In this document: positions 22,864 through 34,800 of the stretch, piece after piece
How positions within the stretch are numbered: position 1 is the stretch's first letter
Layout of the letters: each line of letters starts with the position of its first letter
Assembly (NCBI GenBank): GCA_030704615.1
Contig: CM060733.1
Coordinates: forward strand, 64,726,001 to 64,790,000
DNA length: 64,000 bases
Direction: 5' to 3'
From: Takakia lepidozioides
Taxonomy: Eukaryota > Streptophyta > Takakiopsida > Takakiales > Takakiaceae
Notes under the pieces: model-generated
What the model saw: the letters and a program-made list of their open reading frames with translations, nothing else
What the model was told of the DNA's origin: nothing
Database searches by the model: none
Position numbers and translations under genes: made by a program

Positions 22864-23597
22864 TAATGTTGATTCGAGGACCCCTGCTATAATCTGTGTG
22901 GACACGTTTTTTCCTGTGGTGTTTGAGACTCTGTTGTATGAAGCGCTGCTGGCTATGGCGGCTTTATGCTTCCTGCAAAAGAGACGATCACACGAGAAAC
23001 GGTAACCCTAATTGATGGCCTCACGCCTCCCTAACCACGCATCTATTGTATCTTTTTATCTCAGCGGTCACAATGCAACGACATCTGTATCCACCGGCTC
23101 GACCCCGGTGCATCGTTGGATGAACTTAGTGATACGAATGAATTCCCGACCCATAACTTTTCCAATGAATGTGAATTCCCGACGAATGAGTCTGGGGAAA
23201 GTACGACAGCGCGGAACGAAGCATTTCCCGCCCTTCGTCTTCCCCTCAGAACTTCGAGGGGGATTTCTTGGCTTGTCTACAGTGGTCCGTCTCCTTTCCG
23301 ACCTCACCTTGGTAGTGTATGCAATCAAATGCCCAAAGGGGAGAAGGGAGGACTCGTGGGAGACCAATCCTTTCATACTGACGGGGACGGGGAGTGCTAC
23401 ACAAGCCCTGAGCTTAAGCAAGACACAGAGGCATATTGTGAGCGGCAGAAGAGAACATTAAGCAATGGAGTTAGAGATAGTGTGCTTCCTTTGAGACCTT
23501 CAGTAAGGCAATAAATTAATCCCTTTCAAGAGGGACAGGTTGACATAGATTGCACAAGGGGGCAGAGGCAGGAAGAGAGGGATAAGGTGGTAGAAAG
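22864..23597 (+). promoter_or_regulatory. Upstream region of FAS2
   Basis: This 730-bp interval lies between the RPL23A relic and the FAS2 start codon and has no supported gene. The overlapping frames around 23012-23514 lack domains. It contains one E2F-type site (annotated separately). I see no convincing TATA box close to the ATG. The 5' UTR probably lies in the purine-rich 100 bases before 23598. Confidence 0.4.
23224..23232 (+). promoter_or_regulatory. Candidate E2F binding site TTTCCCGCC
   Basis: The nonamer TTTCCCGCC is a perfect canonical E2F/DP site, about 365 bases before the FAS2 start codon. CAF-1 acts in S phase, and Arabidopsis FAS1, which encodes its large-subunit partner, is reported as E2F-regulated. 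A functional site here is plausible but is inferred from sequence alone. Confidence 0.5.
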
Positions 23598-26500
23598 ATG
23601 AAGGGTGGAACGGTGCAGATAGCATGGCATGGATCGGAGCCAGTCCTTTCTCTTGATTTCCACAGTCCATCGAGCTTGCTTGCGACTGCTGGTGCTGATC
23701 ATGACATAAAGGTGTGCGATCTCTGCCTTTATTCTCTCCCCAGAACTCAGGAAATGATACTCGCTATATAAACAGCGTCCAATTGCACGCCCTTCGATGT
23801 TAGTATAATATTCGAGTCACGTGTTTTCTCTCAACGCAGAGCAAGTGAGAAGCTCTTTTAACTTTCAAGATCCCGAGAGAAAGGGAGGTGAAAGAAGACG
23901 TCCAACCCACTCGGACCACTGCGCGGTTCTATTTGCAGTTGGTGAATCTGCAGGCATCTTTTCCGTGAACTCAGTTAATTGGTCCTCAAACTCTTAAACT
24001 CCTTTCTCCAGCTTGGGTAAGAGCAAACGGTAGTCATAAGGCCGCCATATGTATGAGCTTGTGTTGGCCCCTGTAGATTGCTCCTGCTGACTCTATTTAC
24101 TGTTTTCTTGTGGGCTCAAGTCTGGCCACTACATTGGAGAATTTTCAGGTTCGCTACATGAACCCTGATGCCTGACGTAACGAGACTCCGACAATTGTGT
24201 TGAAAACGAGGATGTAGCAAGAAAGTGACCCTGCTAAAATTGCTGTCCTTCAATGGATGGTGCAATATGTCCAAAGTAATGGAAGTAGAGCAGTATGTGT
24301 ATATTGGAAGGTATGTCCTTTTGTCATTCTAGGAATCATCATAGTCACAGATACATCATCGGTTGCAAACAACATGTCCTCCCTTTGTATCGACCCCATG
24401 ACAGCAGTGCTGTTGATTGGAACATGGCTTGCAGCTATGGTCTGTGCTTCGAAAAGACAATGCAGCACCGACAGTGAAATTTGAAGCCAACCTTTCGCAT
24501 CATACCTTAGCAGTCAACACCGTGCGCTTCTCTCCATCTGGTTTGTTGTCTCCTTATACATCAATCAGTGGGGTTAAAATGCAGGGCCCAATATCTTAGG
24601 CAAGTGTACTCAGGGTATACAGGAGAAGATGGTATATGGATGGGGTAAGCTTTTTAATTCCCGAGGTACATGTGAGTATGATGATTTAAAGACTCTTGTT
24701 GGAATATTTAGCCTCTGAAAACCCTATAATGTGCAATGTACTGAATACAGGCCATAGAAGGAGGATTCTACCAATGAATGCAGCACAGGGGCTGATTGAG
24801 GGCTTTAACAGTTTCATGAATGGGTGTGAGAGAAAATATATATGAAGGATATTAAATTGCATGCACATGTGTGTCACAGGTCAACTTCTGGCATCAGGTG
24901 GTGATGGTATGCCTTCCACTTTGCATTCTATTCCTGCCAGTTTCTTTCTGCTCTATGTTGAGGACAAACAATTCTTTCATCCACATACTCATGCTGGAAT
25001 GTAACAATAGACAAAGAGTGCAAAGGTTTTCAGGAGGAAGGGGGAGTTCCCCTTGGGACAAGGCAAGCATGCATGCACCTGACAGATGTAGACATGCAGA
25101 CAATGTGGGTAAATTAAGCAGCTTGAATTATGCTGTTGAACTGGTTTTTTGCTTGAATCTGCAGGTGGTGAAATTCTCATATGGAGACCTGCTGAAAGTG
25201 TGGATAACACATTTTCCTGGAAGGTTTTGAAGACACTGCGGTGAGCACTCTCTCTTTCTACTTGGCTTTCCGTCTTGGTTGTCTTTCACCAATTGCGTGA
25301 CATATAACTGGAACTATCTACAAACCACGTTTAGAGATTTGGACTCAGTGTGTGAAGCAGCTTGATGAGAACGTACAGCTAAAATGTTAGGCTACCAAAA
25401 GCACAACAGTGAGGTTGGCATGCTTGGTTCTTCTTATGCAGGTTGCATTCAAAAGATGTTTTGGATTTGGCTTGGTCGCCAGATGGGGCATCTTTGATTT
25501 CAGGCTCAGTGGACAATTCATGTATTATATGGGACATTTCCACCGGTATCTTCTTTACTGCCTTCCAGCATAAAAGGGGGAAAATGGAAGATGCGATTAT
25601 CAGAGACTTATATGCAGCATTGTGCATTCCTGAATTGCAGGTTCTCCACAGCAGATATTGACAGACCATCTACATTATGTCCAAGGGGTGGCCTGGGATC
25701 CAGCCGGGCACTTCCTGGCATCCCTCAGTGCTGATCGAACTTGCCGTATCTACTCCAGGGTGGCCCCAACACATGGAAAACAGAAAAAGGGGTCAAACAA
25801 GAAGTCATTTATATGCGAGTATGTGCTAGCGAAGACTGATATCACTCCATTAAAGACCAATGCGCAGATGGATAGTAGTGACTCCCCAGGAAAGGTAAGC
25901 ATGAATTCTTTGTTGCTCCTTGTGTACGCTCCCTTTTAGTCTTATGCAAGAGCAGAGAGACACTAACAGGCAGATAGATTGTACTCATAAGACGTTGTTT
26001 GCCGTAGCCTTGTGGCCATTGACCCCGCGCCCAGTTTGAGTGGGAACAAAAGGGACAGAACCTACCTCTGTCAGGGGCTGACGTTGGTAGTAAGACTTAC
26101 CTTCATATAAAGAATTAATCCGGGTTTTCCAGATATCCTCTAGAAATCCCTTGACACAAGCATCAATCTGCTGTGTGTGATTTGCCCAAAAACTAGGCCT
26201 CAGGAGGGCCTGGGCTTTTGGCTCAGCCTCGAGACTTTCAAAGTTGGTAAACAGGGGTACAGGCACAATTCCCTTGATAGAATTGAAGAGAGCGTCTCTT
26301 TGGTGAGAGAACCCCGGACAGTGTATCAGAAAATGAATACTGTCTTCAGATTGCCCACACAACGGGCATTGCACTCTCCCTTTCCTCTCTGCTTCTGTTT
26401 GCTGTTCAAAGGTAGGCTTCCTGCCCTGAGTTTAAATTTCAGTCTAGTGCCGAGAGTGGGTAGACCCTTCAGGTCATCCAAGATGTCCTCCCCCATGTCA

Positions 26501-29500
26501 CTGACTGGAAACAAGTTCAGGGAAGTTTTCTGCCGAACCTCATTTTCATCAGACAATCTCATGGCAACAGACATGGCTTCGGACACTACAGCCTCTAAGT
26601 CAGATTTATCCAGCAGGGTCAAGACTTGCGGATCCAGGTCCAGGTCCTTGAGAACAGGCAGATAGAATGAAATATACAGTTTTATGCAGCTGGGTGAGCT
26701 AAGATATTTCTTTACTAAAGAAAGAATAATGTCTCTAAGCAGGAGGATGGTTCAAAAACTCCTATTGCATGACTTTTTTGCTCACAAAGCTTGGTTGCCT
26801 GTTGGTCGGACAGGCTGCAGCAGTTAAGCACCATCTATTCCATGATGAGACCTTACCATCGTTCTTTCGAAGGCTTGCCTGGTCTCCAGATGCCTCCTTT
26901 TTGGTTGTCCCCTCTGGTATTATCCCTGTGATCCTTGATTTGCTGGACTCTACAGTAGCTGAAAGGATGAGAGGGAGGGATGGACAGACATCAGGGTAAG
27001 AAGTTTCCACTAAGTGCAGTATGTTGGTCTTTGTTCCTTTTGGACTGATTTGCTTAACTGTAAAGAGATTTTTTTTTCCTCTTTAGATTTTCTGTTGAAA
27101 AATCTTTGTAATGGTTATATCCCATTTTTGTCAAGTAGGGGCTCTGACCAGAGAGAGAGAGAATGTACTCATAAGACGTTGTTTGCCGTAGCCTTGTGGC
27201 CATTGACCCCGCTCCCAGTTTGAGCGGAACACAAAGGGACAGAACCTACCTTTGTCAGGGGCTGACGCCGGTAGTAAGACTTACCTTGGAATAAACAATT
27301 GATCTGGGTTTTCCAGATATCCTCTAGAAATGCGTTTACACAAGCATCAAGCTGTGTGTGGTTTGCCCAATAACTAGGCCCCAAAAGGGCCTGGTTTGGC
27401 TCAGCCTCGAGACTTTCAAAGTTGGTAAACAGAGGTACAGGCACAATTCCCTTGATAGATTTGAAGAGAGCGTCTCTCTGGTGAGAGAACCCCGAACAAT
27501 GAATCAGAAAATGAATATTGTCTTCAGGTTGCCCACACAACGGGCAATTGCACTCTCCCTTTCCTCTCTGCTTCTGGTTGCTGTTCAAAGGTAGGCTTCC
27601 CGCCCTGCGTTTAAATTTCAGTCTAGTGCCGAGAGTGGGTAGACCCTTGAGAGAGAGAGAAAAAAGAAATGAAAAGATTGTACTCATAAGACGTTGTTTG
27701 CCGTAGCCTTGTGGCCATTGACCCCGCGCCCAGTTTGAGTGGGAACAAAAGGGACAGAACCTACCTCTGTCAGGGGCTGACTTTGGTAGTAAGACTTACC
27801 TTCATATATAGAATTAATCCGGGTTTTCCAGATATCCTCTAGAAATCCCTTGACACAAGCATCAATCTGCTGTGTGTGATTTGCCCAAAAACTAGGCCTC
27901 AGGAGGGCCTGGGCTTTTGGCTCAGCCTCGAGACTTTCAAAGTTGGTAAACAGGGGTACAAGCACAATTCCCTTGATAGATTTGAAGAGAGCGTCTCTTT
28001 GGTGAGAGAACCCCGGACAGTGTATCAGAAAATGAATACTGTCTTCAGATTGCCCACACAATGGGCAATTGCACTCTCCCTTTCCTCTCTGCTTCTGTTT
28101 GCTGTTCAAAGGTAGGCTTCCTGCCCTGAGTTTAAATTTCAGTCTAGTGCCGAGAGTGGGTAGACCCTTCAGGTCATCCAAGATGTCCTCCCCCATGTCA
28201 CTGACTGGAAACAAGTTCAGGGAAGTTTTCTGCCTAACTTCATTTTCATCAGTAAATCTCATGGCAACAGACATGGCTTTGGACACTACAGCCTCTAAGT
28301 CAGATTTATCCAGCAGGGTCAAGACTTGCGGCTCCAGGTCCAGGTCCTTGAGAATCTCTTCTACTCTCTTCTGCCAGGACTTAGCCTGTTTGACAGGGCG
28401 GTCCTGTTTCCAAGATATAGAGTCGATTAACTTAGGATATCTGGTGTTGGGCATATGTTGCAGCTGACCCCACCATCTGACCTTGAATTCATCTCGTCGG
28501 GAGCTTAAGGACGGAATGCCAAACTCACCCCGAACAGCCACATTGGCTGTTTTGGAGCATGCTGACATACACTCCTTAAGCACCCCCACTTGAGTGGATT
28601 CTAGAGACTTAGCCTGGTTGGAGTTATCAACCCATATTGCAGATCCGTACTCCAAGGCAGGTCTAATAACGCGACAAAGCATGGTTTTCTTAACCTCAGA
28701 GTTGACCCCTCTGCAGTGGAAAAATTTAGTGAGCCCCAGAGCTTTGCCCTTGCCAGTTTGAACAACTTTCCGGATATGTGCATCCCAATTACAATTGGAG
28801 GAAAACTCAACGCCCAGGTAAGTGTAGGAAGGGAGGACCGGGATCTCTTGGCTACCCCACTGCCACTTAAGATCACTTCCTCCCTCTCCTCTGTCGTTGA
28901 ATGCTACCACTGCACATTTGCTGACATTAGCCTCTAGCCCCCAAAGATCAAAGTATCTCTTCGCGCAATCAATCAACTCCTGGAGATTGGTTGGAGTCTC
29001 CCCTATGCCTGCGAAGTCATCCGCAAACATAAGGGCTGGTATGGTGGTATCACCCACCCTTAACCCAAATCCCTCACTTTCCACATCCTCGAGGAGTTGA
29101 TTGATGAAAACATTGAAGAGCAGAGGGGAGAGAGTACATCCTTGAGCTACACCTTGGTCTATGTCAAAGAAGTTGGACTTCTGTCCGTTAACAGTGACAC
29201 AGCTTTTGGTGTGAGCATACAAGTTGTGGACAACTCTCCACATCTTTCCCTTGATCCCACAAGACCAGAGGCGGAACCATAGGCCATCTCTCCACACTGT
29301 GTCATGAGCCTTTTTGACATCCAGGAAAAAAACATAAGTGGGTTTCCCTTCTTTTTTCCTTCCCTGGATAATCTGGCTTAGAGTGAAGATATGATCCACA
29401 CAGCCCCTGTTTCGCTGAAAGCCAGCTTGGCCTTCGTGGAAACAACCTCTAGACTCCAGATCAACCTCGAGACGAGTACTTATAAATGAAAAGAAACTGC

Positions 29501-31400
29501 TAACAAGGTTTGCCTTTGCACTACACAATGAACATGAAAGTTCTGAGTAGTCTGGGGCTATTGCAGGAAACCGCAAGCCCTTTCTTGATGCTCGCCCTTG
29601 CAACATGTCGTATATTTTGTCCAGAAAAGACTTGTCAAGGTATGCTGTTCTTGCCTTAACCTGAAGCTCCAGTTCAAAATGAAGAACTGAACTTGTGAAA
29701 CACAGGAGTATAACTTATCTCCTCTACCATCAGAAGATAGGTCTATCCATTGGTTCTCTTCTACTCTCCTGTCACCTAACTTTTTGCCAATCCTTAAGCA
29801 CTTGTATCTAGATTTGGATGGTTGCACTGGGGTATACACTTTTCCCTAGCTTGCATTGCACTGAAAATGGCTTGGACTTTGATCAGGAGGTGTCCAACTA
29901 AAAGCTTGTCATCTGGTGCAGGCCAGCTATCCAGCTCCCAGGTCCAAGCAAGCCTGTTGTAGCTGTTCGCTTCTGCCCTGTTGTGTTCACTCTTAAATCT
30001 GACATTGTGCAGAAAGAGGTTACTTGTACTGGTATTTCTCTGTAACCAGCTCATATTCTGAGGAAGATATGTTTGGATTCTTACAAATGTTCTGCCAGCC
30101 AGGGGGCTTCAGAGCAAACAGCTGAATCCATATGTACATCCTACTGAAGCTGTTAGGGTTTGTGTAGTTACTCCAGTCGAGTCTGCAGAAAGCTTTCTAT
30201 TTCACCAACTGCCTCAGATGTTCTGTTGTTGTTTTGACTAAACAAGTGAAACAGGTTCTCCAGATCCTGTAACTTGAAATCTAAGAGCTCCACCTGTCTG
30301 TGGGGCCAGAAAATCCAGGATTCAGGCTACCGTATCGGCTGGTGTTTGCAGTGGCAACACTAAACTCAATATTTGTGTATGATACGCAGCACAGCTGCCC
30401 GATTGTTATCTTTGCAGGGCTCCACTACGCTGCCATCACTGATATTGCATGGTCTCTCTCCTCTCTCTTTCTCAATGGCCACAAGGCTACGGCAAACAAC
30501 GTCTTATGAGTACAATCTCTGGGACAGGACATGCAAATTCACTTGATGCTTTGATGCCATTTTTGTAGACAGATTGATGTGACGCATAATTCTTTCTCTC
30601 TTCTCTCCGGGATTGCACATTTATGCTACTTCCATGGAGATGGATTTGACACAAAATGCTGCTGTATCAAACCTAACCATCTAGGATTCCTAAGCCTTTT
30701 GTACAGATTTTAAGAAGGACCTTGTGTTGGTTCTTGCCATGGCAGGTCAGCAGATGCCCGATATGTTGCAATGTCCTCCCAAGATGGCTACTGCACTATA
30801 CTGGCCTTTGATGATGGTGAGCTAGGAGTTCCAATGCCTTGCAAGGGTAAGCTCCCTTCTTTGCTCTGTTATCTTTCAGATTACTGAAAAGTGGTCTCAC
30901 TCTTTCTCCAGCTCAATGAAAGATCTTGCAACCCATAAACCGTGACTGTCTTTCTCCTTGGCATTGGAATGCTTCTGGGGTGGAGGATATGACAGTCAGT
31001 CTGATCTAAAGACTCGTTTGTTTCTGAGACAGATTTGCCTCCCCACATGGCAGGCTATCTCCCTGAGGCCTTGTTGGCAAAGGCTAACGATGCTGCAACA
31101 GGGACTTCAATCAAGCCCAAACCTGGGAACCATACACGTCCAGAGGAAATCTCTTACATCTCTGTCCATCCCCGTCCACTGAAACACCGCCGCATCACTC
31201 CAGCAACAATTTCTGCTGATCCACCTCCGCTAAAGGCATCTTCATCTGAGTTAGCTGTCCCCTCAAGCACGAAGTGTGAAAATGATGTCGATATGAGTGG
31301 GGTAGAACTTCACACGGTGGTGGGACTGAATTTAGAGTCTAGTGAATTGGATGATTGTGAAGATAACATAGTCACAGATGGAGATTACAAAGAAAACTAG
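23598..31400 (+). CDS. FAS2: Chromatin assembly factor 1 p60-type subunit FAS2, 12 exons
   Basis: CAF-1 deposits histones H3-H4 on newly replicated DNA in the nucleus; FAS2 is its WD40 subunit. Exons by GT-AG junctions: 23598-23711, 24435-24540, 24880-24906, 25165-25240, 25442-25545, 25641-25894, 26814-26916, 29567-29639, 29922-30031, 30310-30451, 30746-30846, 31033-31400. All phases agree, giving 525 codons without a stop (Arabidopsis FAS2 is about 490). It starts [14 protein letters not shown] repeats include [109 protein letters not shown] and [11 protein letters not shown]. The last exon is a low-complexity tail, as in other plants. Introns 6, 7 and 10 hold LINE insertions, yet every exon and splice site is intact, so the gene is probably functional. 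Confidence 0.92.
25979..26652 (-). mobile_element. LINE copy i in FAS2 intron 6
   Basis: A 674-bp 5'-truncated LINE 3' end encodes the RT C-terminus and a zinc-finger-like [20 protein letters not shown] (C-x2-C...H-x4-C type), ending [11 protein letters not shown]. It is flanked by a perfect 14-bp duplication AACAGGCAGATAGA at 25965-25978 and 26653-26666. Its minus-strand orientation is antisense to FAS2. Confidence 0.9.
27162..27648 (-). mobile_element. LINE copy ii in FAS2 intron 7
   Basis: About 490 bases of the same LINE 3' end, diverged from copy i ([19 protein letters not shown]). It is flanked on both sides by (GA)n, so the target was probably a GA microsatellite. Homology to copy iii stops sharply at the right flank (AGACCCTT). 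Antisense to FAS2. Confidence 0.85.
27678..29483 (-). mobile_element. LINE copy iii with reverse transcriptase, FAS2 intron 7
   Basis: The longest copy, about 1.8 kb, is flanked by the 11-bp duplication AAATGAAAAGA at 27667-27677 and 29484-29494. Its continuous frame (ending 27684) begins inside the RT and runs through [51 protein letters not shown] and the active-site motif MFADDFAG. A thumb region and the zinc-finger-like C-terminus follow. The endonuclease and 5' end are missing, so it is dead on arrival. The open frame and perfect duplication suggest a fairly recent insertion. Confidence 0.9.
30474..30517 (+). mobile_element. 44-bp LINE tail in FAS2 intron 10
   Basis: The 44 bases match the extreme 3' end of LINE copies i-iii (AATGGCCACAAGGCTACGGC to the ATGAGTACAATC terminus), here in sense orientation. 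They are preceded by a CT-rich tract. This is an almost completely truncated fourth insertion into the same gene. Confidence 0.8.
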
Positions 31401-32540
31401 ATGAGAAGTAAGTGGATGGAAGAGCTACTGGTTTTCCATGGTCCTCTTTCTCTTCCCTTCTTTCACCCATTGTTTGAGGTTCAAGATCAGTGGTTCAATG
31501 TGATATCAACCAGTGTACAATCTCTCTTTCCCCTGCAAGATGTTGGAGCAAATTCTGCACGAGCTACTTGTATCGTATATGTAAGTGGTGTTTGCACATT
31601 AACTATGTTCTTGACGTGATGCACATCTGACAAAGTGATACTACTGTCCATTGATTGTTTTTTATTTTCTCTAAGGGTGGTTCTTTAGTGTGTGTAGTTG
31701 GAAGCAACAAGAGTGGCTTTACAGGATCATCCACAGGTTTTGCAATGTACCTTTTACGAGAATTGGGTCATTTCGTCATTGATACTCCCCAAATTTCCCC
31801 ACCATGCAAAGCAGAAAATTTACACATACTCACATATAATATACATATGTATGTAGTGATTTGTTCAAATATTTGGAACGGCGATGTGGATGGGCGTGGC
31901 TTTCTATTGCGCCACGTAGCCCAGCTGTTCATCCAGCGCAGCGGAAGATTCTTAAGGAAATCAAGGGATATGGCAAGAAGCCCGTCACGTAAGCACGACT
32001 CTCCTTCCCCCCTCCCTCTACAATGCTGTTGCTCCAATACAGGTAGCAGAATACAAAAAAGGCTATGCCCGTCAGATAACCTGGCCCGGGATAAAGATTC
32101 CGTGGCCCGGGGTTTTGGGCCCGGGGTATGTGAGGAATCTCGCTAGCCTAGGGTAGATACCTAAAACGACTCTCTACCCTAGGCCTGGGCCTAGGGTGCC
32201 GCTACCTGCTTGTATATACGGTTTGTATATGAATAATTACGTTAAGATATTTTTGGTACTTCGCTAAAACAGCTGCCCGGACAGGACGGGAAAGCTTGAA
32301 GGTGCCACCTTTTCGGAGGAATTTTCTTGAAATGGACACTGTTGAAGTATGATTGTCTGTGAGGGAAGGAGTGTGCACATGGAAAGTAAAATATTTGGGC
32401 ATTACTGCTGTTATGTCATGGCAACGGTCTTCAAACCAGAGGAATGTGAAGGGTTGGAGGATGGCGAGGATGTGAAGATCATTTAAGAAGTCTGAACATC
32501 CACATTGGAGTAAAATTATGCGCAACATTCAATTACACCC
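31401..32540. other. FAS2 3' flank with possible exons of an unidentified gene
   Basis: No complete gene is evident. Three exon-like pieces on the plus strand are bounded by plausible splice signals: about 31539-31579 (VGANSARATCIVY), about 31677-31737 (GGSLVCVVGSNKSGFTGSST) and about 31919-31989 (PAVHPAQRKILKEIKGYGKK). They look protein-coding, but I do not recognise the product and the joins are unproven. Around 32080-32200 the sequence is rich in GGCCCGGGG and CCTAGG palindromes. Confidence 0.25.
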
Positions 32541-33251
32541 ATATTACTGTACGATATTTTCCACATGATTCAGCTCATCAGATAAGTTTATCTCTTTCTT
32601 TGTGCTCTCGTTCCTGCTCTCCGCCTGATCTCCTCTTCCCTTGACCCAGAAGCGCTCCCCGTGAAAGTGTGTGTCCTTCTTTCCGTTGCCGCTCTCCTTA
32701 TCTGCCCGCAAGCTGTTCTAACCACCTAACTAATTAACCGTCATCCCTGAAGTAACACGTTCCTTCTGCAGATGTCGTTCCCTCACAGTCGTTCCCTGTC
32801 AATGATAACTGTTCCTCATGTACTGTGACAGGCTGTGTCAAGCTGTGCCGAGCTGTGACTGGCTGTGTAAGGCTGTGACTGGCTGTGTTGGGCTGTGTCG
32901 GGCTGTGTTGGCTGTGACGGGCTGTGCGAAACTGTGGCGGCTGTGACTGGCTGTGACGGGCTGTGCGAAGCTGTGGCGGGCTGTGTCGGCTGTGACGAGC
33001 TGTGTCAACTGTGTCGGGTTGTGACTGGCTGTGTCGGGCTGCGTTGGCTGTAATTGGCTGTGTCGGGCTGTGTTGGCTGTGACGGGCTATGCGAAACTAT
33101 GGCAGCTGTGACTGGCTGTGGCGGGCTGTGTAACCCCCCTAAAGCCTGCTGCTGCCACCCCTAAGGCTCCTGTTGGTCTCAGTCTGCGCAAAAATTAAGG
33201 GTACCCCACAGAACCCGTAAAAGCGTCTAAGTCCCAAACAGCCCTCTAACA
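32541..33251 (-). repeat. Gypsy 3' LTR (G3), minus strand
   Basis: The LTR begins (minus strand) TGTTAGAGGGCTGTTTGG at 33251 and is preceded by a polypurine tract at 33252-33277, so it is a 3' LTR. It contains a long GCTGTG minisatellite (about 32820-33140). Downstream of the GAACGACATCTGCAGAAGG block it diverges from the LTRs of G1 and G2, so the far boundary is approximate. Confidence 0.65.
32820..33140. repeat. GCTGTG minisatellite inside the G3 LTR
   Basis: About 310 bases of 8-11-base units such as GGCTGTGTCG, GGCTGTGACT and GGCTGTGTTG. The orthologous tracts in the LTRs of G1 and G2 are about 160 and 90 bases, so the tract has expanded in this copy. Confidence 0.75.
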
Positions 33252-33267
33252 TTTACCCCTCCCCCTC

Positions 33268-34800
33268 TCAAAAAGCCGTGTCCTCACGGTTTACTGACGA
33301 GCACTGTTCCTCAATTGCAGTTGTGGCTGTCTCAAACACTCCCATCTCCTTGCGTTCGCGCGCATCCAGTATACAAGAATCAAGAATAATTTGCACAATT
33401 ACTGGACCAGACACAATGATCGGAGACTTAGCAACAGTGCCTTGTAACCGCTTCATCTCTTCCACCAGACCATTGTACATCAGTTCCGCCCAAACTACAT
33501 CCTCTCCCCTCAAGGCTTTTAGTATCTCCTCCGTGAATGATCTGCTCAAGTACTGTTGGTTCATGGCAAAAAGAACGTTCAATATTTGGCCAACTTCCCT
33601 TAGCCCTGGGTACTCGGCCTTGATGCAAGTGTATCCTTGAGTTTTAAAGAAACTCCCTTCTTGGAACAAATTGACCATTTGCAATCTTGCCCTGTGTTCA
33701 TCCACATTCACATACCCAGATGGCAATTCAAACAGTTGCTGCAAGTACTGGGGAGTAATCTCTATATCTACTCCCCTCACCTGTGTAACTCCTGTCCTAG
33801 GCTCAAAGTTTTGAATGAATTGAATCATATACTTCCGATGATGCAAGGACCATTCCTTGCGTAGCAGCCCTTCCAATCGCAACTCTTCAGTAATTGCACT
33901 GCCTGTGGTGTAGCAATTGTTTATTTTTGCAAAATTGTGGTGCTCTTCACCCTGATATCCTCCATTCTCCTAACTCTCTTCATCCCAGACAAACAGGAAG
34001 GCCTTGTTTGAAACAGTTGTAGGAAAGCTTGCAGGGTGTAGAGCATAAAGGTATGGTTGGCACAGAAAGGAACGGGTAAGTGCGTGTAAGCCTGTGGGGC
34101 TTGCAGATAATGCGTGAGAGAGAATGTCTTTCCCCCCCGTCCGTCCTTGTGCCACTGCGTGAGAAGTAATGCTAGTGTGTAGTCTGTAATATCCGCCATA
34201 GCTACAAAGCTATAGCTTTGATTGCTCCCCTCGTCGAGACGCTGGTTAATCGGAGCCACCCCGATTCTTCCGCTCAGAACTTTTCTAATTTCTTGTTCTT
34301 GTTTCTTGGAGGGAACCACCTGCATGAAATTCTTGCTCCTGATTGGCTGTTGCCCCCTTGGGTAACTTCTTAATTTTACCTCCCTCGGTGGACATCCCCA
34401 CCTAAAATGTCCACTAGGACAGCACATGTGGCAAAGGCCCCCCTTTGCTGTACACGTAAAGGGTTCCGTTACCTTTGCCCTGAATGCATTAATGGGCCCA
34501 CAATTAGTTTTGGCTGACGTACGGGTAGGTACTTTGACGGCCCAATTTGTCCTCTTGCATGATGACACCCACTTTTGCAATATATGCACCGCGGTGTGTT
34601 TTGCCCTAGTGGTCACATGTTTGCTTTTAAACATGCCCCCGTCTTCCCCTGTCCGCGTGGCACATTCTCCGAGTTTGACTTCCAAGCTGTCATTTCACTT
34701 GTCCGGCCACTTTTCTGACGTTAATCCGCGTCCACCTGTCACTGACCCTATGGACTGTGCAACCCGCGTGGGCTGTGTTGGGCTGTTGTTAGAGGGTTGT
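33268..34800 (-). pseudogene. Retroelement accessory ORF with zinc knuckles (G3 family)
   Basis: Frames 34685-33921 and 33882-33268 form one protein, as the homologous plus-strand copy at 59732-60424 shows. A CCHC-like knuckle LCHMCCPSGHFRWGCP is followed by conserved blocks ending RGVDIEITPQYLQQLFELPS and VNREDTAF. Here the link reads ILQK-stop (TAA) where the other copy has CAA, followed by a frameshift. The stop lies less than 20 bases before the polypurine tract and 3' LTR, so this is a 3'-terminal accessory gene or a displaced gag-like domain. Upstream sequence (34800-34514) also occurs at 45862-46120. Function unknown. Confidence 0.5.

Noticed and set aside
29794-30054. Minus-strand 86-codon ORF
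   Set aside because: It is antisense to FAS2 exon 9 and its flanking introns. The plus strand gives [13 protein letters not shown] in phase.
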